DNA of 51,260 nucleotides. Source: Rhodobacter sp. (GTDB lineage: Bacteria > Pseudomonadota > Alphaproteobacteria > Rhodobacterales > Rhodobacteraceae). Below the pieces are notes generated by a model. The model saw nothing but the letters and a program-made list of their open reading frames with translations. It was not told where the DNA came from and made no database searches. The translations under genes were made by a program, and so were the position numbers. The stretch lies in NCBI GenBank assembly GCA_030066215.1, contig JASJCA010000029.1:1-51260 (forward strand), given 5' to 3'. Of this stretch, positions 44,199 to 51,260 are shown piece after piece. Position 1 is the stretch's first letter; the number at the start of each line of letters is the position of its first letter.

Positions 44199-44485
44199 GC
44201 TGCGCCCTCCACGACCATGATGGTGCTGTCGGCGCAGCGGCGGCGGATATCAGCGACCTCCTGGTATTCGGGGTCGTTATAGGCGGCCAGAGCCTCGGCG
44301 TAGCTAGGGAATTCGATGACGACGTGGCGGTCGCCGCTGGTGCCTTCGACGACCTCATGTTGGCCGCCGCGGATGATGAATTTGGCGCCAAGCTTTTCTA
44401 GAATTGGCGTGTCGCGGCGGACGTATTCAGGATAGCCCTCGGGGTCGGTTGCCGTGATATGGGCGATGATGTAGCCTTTGGGCAT
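44195..44485 (-). CDS. DUF1330 protein
   Basis: A 96-residue dimeric alpha-beta barrel (ferredoxin-like) protein: MPKGYIIAHITATDPEGYPEYV, GGQHEVVEG and a conserved VVIEFPSYAEALAAYNDPEY stretch (given in parts). DUF1330 has no established enzymatic role. It is placed between the binding-protein and permease genes of the polyamine-type operon, coupled to the permease, suggesting it handles the imported compound (inference). Confidence 0.9.
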   Translation of the reverse strand: MPKGYIIAHITATDPEGYPEYVRRDTPILEKLGAKFIIRGGQHEVVEGTSGDRHVVIEFPSYAEALAAYNDPEYQEVADIRRRCADSTIMVVEGAA

Positions 44486-44549
44486 GGCCCGTCCCCCAGG
44501 GGTTGGCGGGATGGGCCGCGCCGGCCCATCCCGGTTTCATGTCAAACGC

Positions 44550-45653
44550 TTATTGCGCCAGCCAAGCCTGGAACTTGGCGTCGATGTCGTCGCGGTAGTC
44601 GGCCCAGAACTCGTAGTTGTAGAGCAGGGTGTTCGCGGCATTGTTCGGATCGGTCGGCATGTGCGGCGCCATGTCGATGCCGAGCTCGGCATGCATGCCG
44701 ACAAGCGGCGCCGACGACATCCGCGCGGGCCCGTAGCTGATGTACTTGGCCTGGTCCGCCAGCCGCTGGGTGTCGGTGGCGAACATGATGTAGTCGAGCG
44801 CGCGCGCCTCGCGTTCGGGGCTGAGGCCGGTCGGGATGATCCAGCCGTCGAGGTCGAAGACCTGCGCGTCCCACAGCATGGCCACGGGCTGGTTCTGCTC
44901 TTCGATGACGCTGAACAGACGGCCGTTATAGGTCGAGCCCATCACCACTTCGCCGTCGGCCAGAAGCTGCGGCGTGTCGGCGCCGGCCGACCACCAGATC
45001 ACGTCGTCCTTGATGGTGTCGAGCTTGGCGAGCGCGCGGTCCTGGCCTTCCGAAGTCTCGAGCACGTCGTAGACGTTCTCCTTGGCCACGCCGTCGCACA
45101 TCAGCGCCCATTCCATGTTGTTGATCGGACGCTTTTCCAGGCTGCGCTTGCCGGGATAGGCGTCGGTGTCGAAGACGGCGCAGACGCTGGTGGGCGGCGT
45201 GTCGCCGACCATGTCGGTGCGGTAACCGAAGGTGGTCGAATAGACGATCTGCGGGATGAAGCAGTCGCTGACCAGAAGGTCGCCGAAATCGTCCGCGGCA
45301 GACGTGCCGTCGGGCGCAGCGGCCAGCTGGGTGTCAGGGTCGATTTCCAGCGCCAGGCCTTCGTCGCAGAGCCGAATGGCGTCGGCGGCAACCACGTCGA
45401 CCACGTCCCAGGTCACGTTGCCGGCTTCGTTCATCGCGCGCAGCTTGGCCACGGCTTCGGCCGAGCTGTCGTCGTTGATGATCGTGGTGCCGGTCATCTC
45501 GGAATAGGGATTGTGATAGGCATTCAGCTGCGACTTGGAATAGGCGCCGCCCCAGCTGACGATGGTCATCTCGCTGGCCATGTGGCTGCCGGCCAGGGCC
45601 GGGCCTGCCACCAAGGCCGCCGCGGTCGTCAGCATCAGTGCTTTGGTTTTCAT
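44550..45653 (-). CDS. Polyamine-type ABC substrate-binding protein (PotD/PotF class)
   Basis: A 367-residue periplasmic protein with a signal peptide (cleavage near ALA-GS). The EMTIVSWGGAYSKSQLNAY start and DVVDVVAADAIRLCDEGL are typical of the PotD/PotF group. ATG 45653 has GGAG about 8 bases upstream. Which amine or amine-like substrate it binds cannot be told. Its gap to the ATPase gene is 81 bases, the only sizeable spacing in the operon apart from 64 bases to DUF1330. Confidence 0.9.
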   Translation of the reverse strand: MKTKALMLTTAAALVAGPALAGSHMASEMTIVSWGGAYSKSQLNAYHNPYSEMTGTTIINDDSSAEAVAKLRAMNEAGNVTWDVVDVVAADAIRLCDEGLALEIDPDTQLAAAPDGTSAADDFGDLLVSDCFIPQIVYSTTFGYRTDMVGDTPPTSVCAVFDTDAYPGKRSLEKRPINNMEWALMCDGVAKENVYDVLETSEGQDRALAKLDTIKDDVIWWSAGADTPQLLADGEVVMGSTYNGRLFSVIEEQNQPVAMLWDAQVFDLDGWIIPTGLSPEREARALDYIMFATDTQRLADQAKYISYGPARMSSAPLVGMHAELGIDMAPHMPTDPNNAANTLLYNYEFWADYRDDIDAKFQAWLAQ

Positions 45654-45734
45654 CAGGGTACTCTCCATGTTGCGTTTCTCCCGTGTCGATCCCCCCCTGC
45701 CCCGGGCAGGCCTCCCCGGGGGGGTGTGCCGATA

Positions 45735-46835
45735 TCAGGCGTCGAGCGCCCTGCAATCCTGCGGGCGCCAGCCGATTTCCAGTTTCTCGCCGGCCTGCAA
45801 CCGCCGCTGGTCGGGCGCGTTGCGGGTCTTGACGATGAAGTTGTCGTTGCCCGCGACCTTCAGCCGGGTGCGGTAGATGTCGCCCATGTAGATGAACTCC
45901 ATGACCTCGGCGTGCACTGTGTGGGCGTCAGGTTGCAGGCGGTCTTTGTTGAACTCCACCCGCTCCGGTCGGATTGAAACCAACGTGCGATCGCCCACCG
46001 CGCCCACGTTCACCGGCACCGTGTCAATCACCTCGCCGTCGTCCAGCGTCACTTCGGCGATCTCGCCGTTCATCTTGGTCACCGTGCCCATCAGCGTGTT
46101 GTTTTCGCCGATGAATTGGGCGACGAAGCTGTTCTTGGGCGCCTCGTAAAGCGTGTCGGGCGGGTCGAGCTGCTGGATCACGCCATCGTTGAACACCGCG
46201 ACGCGATCCGACATGGTCAGCGCCTCGGTCTGGTCGTGTGTGACGTAAACCACCGTAATACCAAGGTTATCGGCGATCGCCTTGATTTCGAACTGCATAT
46301 GCTCGCGCAGTTGCTTGTCGAGCGCGCCGAGGGGTTCGTCCATCAAGACCAACTCGGCCTCGAACACCAGCGCGCGGGCCAACGCGATGCGCTGCTGCTG
46401 GCCGCCCGACAGCTGCGCCGGACGGCGGCCACCGAAGGCGCCCATCTGCACCATGTCGAGCGCGCGCTGCACTTTCGCCTCGCGCTCGGACTTGTTCATC
46501 TTTCGCACTTCCAGCGGGAACGACAGGTTTTCGGCCACCGTCATGTGCGGAAACAGCGCGTAGTTCTGGAACACCATGCCGATGCCGCGCTTATGCGGCG
46601 GGATGTTGTTGATCGACACACCGCCCAGCCGGATGTCACCATGGGTCGCGGTCTCGAAGCCCGCCAGCATCATCAGGCAGGTGGTCTTGCCCGAGCCCGA
46701 CGGACCGAGCATGGTCAAAAACTCTCCCCTCGGCAGGCTGAGATTGAGGTCTTTGACGACGAGCGTTTCGCCGTCATAGCTCTTCTGGACCCGGTCGAAT
46801 TCTACGAATGCGCCGTCCGTGCCGGTCGATGCCAA
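45735..46835 (-). CDS. Polyamine-type ABC ATP-binding protein (PotA-like)
   Basis: A 366-residue ATPase: Walker A GPSGSGKTT (44-52), Q-loop VFQNYALFPH, signature LSGGQQQR, Walker B LVLMDEP, switch His in YVTHDQTEA, then a TOBE domain with VSIRPERVEF. TTG 46835 preceded by AGGGAG is the likely start; the frame is open to 46940 but lacks family resemblance there. First gene of the operon, whose promoter should lie in 46836-47101, shared with a divergent gene. Confidence 0.9.
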   Translation of the reverse strand: MASTGTDGAFVEFDRVQKSYDGETLVVKDLNLSLPRGEFLTMLGPSGSGKTTCLMMLAGFETATHGDIRLGGVSINNIPPHKRGIGMVFQNYALFPHMTVAENLSFPLEVRKMNKSEREAKVQRALDMVQMGAFGGRRPAQLSGGQQQRIALARALVFEAELVLMDEPLGALDKQLREHMQFEIKAIADNLGITVVYVTHDQTEALTMSDRVAVFNDGVIQQLDPPDTLYEAPKNSFVAQFIGENNTLMGTVTKMNGEIAEVTLDDGEVIDTVPVNVGAVGDRTLVSIRPERVEFNKDRLQPDAHTVHAEVMEFIYMGDIYRTRLKVAGNDNFIVKTRNAPDQRRLQAGEKLEIGWRPQDCRALDA

Positions 46836-47101
46836 ATTCAGCTCCCTGACTGGTGGCCGAGCTTTTTCGCGCCCGTTTCCCCGACCGCGATCCAAGCAAA
46901 TCAGGCGATTGGGTGCAAGGGTTAGTTCCCGCCGATGCACGCATCAACCAGGCAATCGGCCAATCGGTGAGCAGAATGTACGAAGGTTTTGCGCCATTGG
47001 ACTCGGGTCTTGCCGGGCAAAAACGCTTCACGCAGTTCTGGTTATTTGGCCGTTTGGCGCGCATATTGCGCACGTCGCTTTGTTGATTTTGGAGGAAGAT
47101 C

Positions 47102-47803
47102 ATGCGTCTTCTGCTCGCCCTTGCGTTTTCGGCGTTGCCTTCCGTGGTATCCGCCGGCGTGGTTTTTCAAGTCGAATCCACCTACCACAGCGGATCGCCG
47201 GGCACCCAATCGATGGAATTTTCCGTCGAGAAGCCCAACCTCAAAATGGAAATTAGGTCCTCGGACGGGAAGCCGAATAAGGACGTCGTGCTGATCCTGC
47301 GCGACGACGGCTCGACAGACGTTATTCTGGTGGACCATCTCGGCCGGACCTACGGCGTCGGAACCATGCCGCCCAGTGGTCCGATGTATGACCTGCGGCC
47401 AACCGGCCGGATGGAGATGGGCGCGGGCGGGGTCAGCCTGCATATCGGAGGGGGTCCAGGCGAAACCTGGCTGCAAATGACACGCACCAATGAAGTCGGC
47501 GCCATGCTGCCCCTGTTCGAGCGTTTGCACCGCGCCAGCGTCGCCCTCGGGGACGAGGCGCCCGAGCCTTTGAGCGACGAATTCTGGGAAGCCGAACGCA
47601 GATATCAGGAGCGCTCTCGGCGCGCGCTGGATCCTTCGTTCTTCGAGCCGCCCGCTGACTACCGGCGACGCGAGATGCTGCTGACCGGGCCAGCGAGTTC
47701 GAAGGGAACGGGTTCACCTGGCTCGTCAAATGACAGAACGAACACCGGTGGCGGTTCCGCGGTCATGTCAGAGACAACGGGTTTGGGGGCTTCGAAACAG
47801 TAA
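47102..47803 (+). CDS. Secreted protein of unknown function
   Basis: A 233-residue protein with a signal peptide (MRLLLALAFSALPSVVSA-G). The mature part has beta-rich segments (VVFQVESTYHSG, MEFSVEKPNLKMEIRSSDG) that look like the DUF4412 type of secreted proteins, a by-eye resemblance only. The C-terminal 60 residues are low-complexity Ser/Gly/Thr-rich. TTGGAGGAAG gives a strong ribosome-binding site. It is divergent from the PotA-like gene and convergent with the TPR gene (15-base gap). Confidence 0.72.
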   Translation: MRLLLALAFSALPSVVSAGVVFQVESTYHSGSPGTQSMEFSVEKPNLKMEIRSSDGKPNKDVVLILRDDGSTDVILVDHLGRTYGVGTMPPSGPMYDLRPTGRMEMGAGGVSLHIGGGPGETWLQMTRTNEVGAMLPLFERLHRASVALGDEAPEPLSDEFWEAERRYQERSRRALDPSFFEPPADYRRREMLLTGPASSKGTGSPGSSNDRTNTGGGSAVMSETTGLGASKQ

Positions 47804-47818
47804 TTGGTGCTTTCGCGC

Positions 47819-48361
47819 CTAGAGTTGTTGCCCTCCGCCCGCGTTCAGGATGAAACGTTCGTTCAGGAACGGGTGGTGTTTCAGCGCTTCGCGGACGGCG
47901 ATCTGCGCCAGCGGTACTTTGCCCTGCTGGTAGAGGATTACCGCCTTGCCGGACAGCGCCCCGAAGTGCCGCGGCTCGCGCACCAGCACCTCGGCGACAT
48001 CGGCCAGCGAGCGTTCGAAGTCGCCGACTAGGAAATACATCGTCGCGCGCTGGTTCCAGCCCTCGACGAAGTCGGGATAGGTCTCGACCAGTCGGTCGAG
48101 ATGGCCGATCGCGCCCGCGAAGTCGTAATTCACGCGCCGCTGCATCGCGGCGTCCAGGACCTCTTGCGCGGCGGCATCCGGGGCGGTCAGCCAGACCTGC
48201 CAGATCTCATCGCTCAGCCGATCCGCCTCGGCCGCCGACTGGGCGCCGCGCAGCTCGGCCAAGAGCGCCTCGTAGCGTGCGCCTGAGGTTTCCGCCGCAA
48301 CCGGCAGGGCAAGGAACAAGGCTGCGAGGGCGGGGCGAAGGGCGCGGAAAATTGCGGTCAT
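47819..48361 (-). CDS. TPR-repeat periplasmic protein
   Basis: A 180-residue protein with a signal peptide (FLALPVAAE). Several helix pairs follow: VNYDFAGAIGHLDRLVETYPDFVEGWNQRATMYFLVGDFERSLADVAEVLVREPRHFGA shows two tandem tetratricopeptide repeats, quoted here only by its W-N-Q-R-A and P-x-F-x-x-x-x-G positions (about residues 85-145). TPRs mediate protein-protein contacts. The partner is unknown. ATG 48361 starts the signal peptide; the longer frame upstream is not used. It precedes no operon partner. Confidence 0.8.
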   Translation of the reverse strand: MTAIFRALRPALAALFLALPVAAETSGARYEALLAELRGAQSAAEADRLSDEIWQVWLTAPDAAAQEVLDAAMQRRVNYDFAGAIGHLDRLVETYPDFVEGWNQRATMYFLVGDFERSLADVAEVLVREPRHFGALSGKAVILYQQGKVPLAQIAVREALKHHPFLNERFILNAGGGQQL

Positions 48362-48472
48362 GACCCAAATATCGTCCGCGAGACCGCCGCGTCCAGTCAA
48401 GTCACGGCGATGCGAGGCCCGGTCCGCCGCGGGCCACAGCCGGGCGGCGACAATTGCCCGTGATGCCCGCGT

Positions 48473-49957
<1,485 letters not shown>

Positions 49958-50457
49958 GGAACCCTCCCTCACGACGCCCGCGATCATTCGCCCCGCACGC
50001 CGTAGCGGTCAACCCGCCTTGACGTGGCCGGCAAGATCGCCGCCACGGGCACCGGGGGCCGTGGACTAACAGCGAATCAGATTGAACTGGCGCGCGGCGA
50101 GCAGGATTGGCGCGTGGTGCGTCGGCCCCAATGATACCCTGATCATCAACGCCGGATCGTCGCCGCGCGACCGATAGGTGGTGCAGGGGTTGGTGGCCAT
50201 CGTCCTCTGCCAGTTTGCGTTCGCCGCGACGCTGGAACCAATGCTCGCCTGCGGCGTAGCCGCTGCCGGATTACTGCGCGGCGCGCCTCTCGTCATTGGA
50301 CGGGCCGCAGCCGACCCCTTTAGAGACGTGCCACCCAAGCCCGTGCCACAGCAGGCAATCGCGCCAAGCCGCTACATGTTGCAGACGTTGTATTCACCGC
50401 AAGGCGAACAAGCGGAGACCATGGCACTGAGAAGCGGCAAGATCGAGCACCTGGCCG
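49958..50457. other. Intergenic region, no supported gene
   Basis: 500 bases. An antisense 90-codon frame (50066-50338) and an overlapping sense frame (50178-50600) both have high third-position GC, but neither has a motif or a good ribosome-binding site. Promoter region of glpK should lie near 49960-50060. Confidence 0.4.
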
Positions 50458-51260
50458 CTAGCCAAACATTGTGTTCGGCAAAACCAACGCGATCCCGGGG
50501 AATACCAGAACCAGCACCACGGCGGCCAGCATCGCGAACCAGAACGGCCAGATGCCGCGAAAGATCGTGCCCATCGGCACCCCCGGCGCGATACCCTTGA
50601 CCACGAAGACGTTGACGCCGACGGGCGGCGAGATCAGCCCCATTTCCAAGACGATCACCATCAGGACGCCGAACCAGATCATGTCTATGCCTAAGGGCTC
50701 CAGCACCGGCTGGATCAGCGGCACGGTCAGCACCAGGATTGCGAAGCCGTCCATGAACATGCCCAGGACGATGAAGATCGCCAGGAAGGCGACGACCACC
50801 TGCATGCCGGAAAACCCCTGCCCCTCGACCCAGAGCGACAGGGCATAGGTGATGCCGGTGAAGCCGATGAAGGTCTTGAAGACGAAGGCGCCGAAGAGGA
50901 TCATGAAGACGGTGCCGGAGGATTTGAGCGTGCTGGCGAAGACCTCGACCAGGTTGGCGCGCGTCGCAGCGCCGCGGATCGCGGTCACGATCAGCGCCAG
51001 GAACGCCCCGATCCCCGCCGCCTCGACGGCCGAGAACACGCCGGTATAGATGCCGCCGATGGTCAGCACGATTATGCCGACAATCCAGCTGGCGCGGAGC
51101 GTCGCCTGCAGCCTCTGGTCGGGGCCGTCCGCCTTGGGCAGCTTGGGCGCGGCATCGGGGTTGCGGAGCACCACGAGCCAGATCGCGAAGATGAAGAGCC
51201 CGGTCAGCACCAGCCCCGGCAAAACGCCGGCAATAAAGAGCCGGCCGATGCTCTCCTCGG
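50458..51260 (-). CDS. dctM: TRAP transporter large permease (DctM-like), 5' end outside window
   Basis: The frame is open from the window edge and encodes at least 267 residues of a polytopic membrane protein. EESIGRLFIAGVLPGL, GGIYTGVFSAVEAAGIGAFLALI and LEMGLISPPVGVNVFVVKGIAPGV are typical of DctM, the large subunit that transports C4-dicarboxylates and similar acids driven by a sodium gradient. The binding protein (DctP) and small permease (DctQ) should lie beyond 51260. Substrate unknown. Confidence 0.93.
   Translation of the reverse strand, partial: EESIGRLFIAGVLPGLVLTGLFIFAIWLVVLRNPDAAPKLPKADGPDQRLQATLRASWIVGIIVLTIGGIYTGVFSAVEAAGIGAFLALIVTAIRGAATRANLVEVFASTLKSSGTVFMILFGAFVFKTFIGFTGITYALSLWVEGQGFSGMQVVVAFLAIFIVLGMFMDGFAILVLTVPLIQPVLEPLGIDMIWFGVLMVIVLEMGLISPPVGVNVFVVKGIAPGVPMGTIFRGIWPFWFAMLAAVVLVLVFPGIALVLPNTMFG

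Noticed and set aside
50066-50338. A 90-codon minus-strand frame between glpK and the TRAP permease
   Set aside because: Some coding-like bias but no ribosome-binding site or family; an overlapping frame on the other strand is equally good.

Overview
The window looks like chromosomal DNA of a Rhodobacterales (Rhodobacteraceae-like) alphaproteobacterium. The backbone is GC-rich. The run SPOR lipoprotein - dacC - tmk - holB - tatD - PhnP-like hydrolase is typical of that group, and there are many ABC/TRAP importers (glycerol-3-phosphate, ferric iron, polyamine-type, dicarboxylate-type). This taxonomic reading is inferred from gene content only.

Layout. 1-1812: end of a ugp glycerol-3-phosphate importer (ugpE partial, ugpC). 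1984-7188: one very large minus-strand gene for a predicted two-pass membrane protein, with a secreted HEAT-like helical domain of about 1,170 residues, one membrane span and a cytoplasmic NACHT NTPase. 7189-8416: non-coding, partly AT-rich. 8417-10044: two c-type cytochromes and a Spy/CpxP-like periplasmic protein. 10221-15469: a minus-strand operon in which a Tup-type tungstate importer is split around a sulfur-carrier module (MoeB-rhodanese, a second E1-like protein, a MoaD-like protein with a C-terminal GG), ending in a LysE-family exporter. 15917-18514: a His-rich anchored protein, a CBS-pair protein and an inositol-monophosphatase-family enzyme. 18814-20334: an AT-rich two-gene cassette encoding a divergent QueC-like enzyme and an inward-rectifier-type (Kir) potassium channel. 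20584-24903: fbpABC-type iron importer.

25545-34077: a genomic island of about 8.5 kb inserted at the 3' end of a tRNA-Ser(UGA) gene. A 14-bp copy of the tRNA end marks the far border. The island carries an integrase next to the tRNA, a coupled gene of unknown function, two small DNA-binding proteins, a second tyrosine recombinase and a type III restriction-modification system whose mod gene is broken by a single in-frame TAA. 34366-40873: housekeeping cell-wall, dTMP and DNA-polymerase genes. 41220-46835: polyamine-type ABC operon containing a DUF1330 gene. 47102-51260: a secreted protein of unknown function, a TPR protein, glycerol kinase and the 3' part of a TRAP large permease.

The strongest candidates for an undescribed system are (1) the QueC-like/Kir-channel pair, whose architecture suggests a nucleobase-chemistry enzyme controlling an ion-channel effector, (2) the membrane-spanning NACHT protein with a periplasmic sensor-like half, and (3) the tungstate/sulfur-carrier operon with an apparently non-catalytic E1 partner. 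Defence functions here are inference from architecture and composition, not demonstrated.
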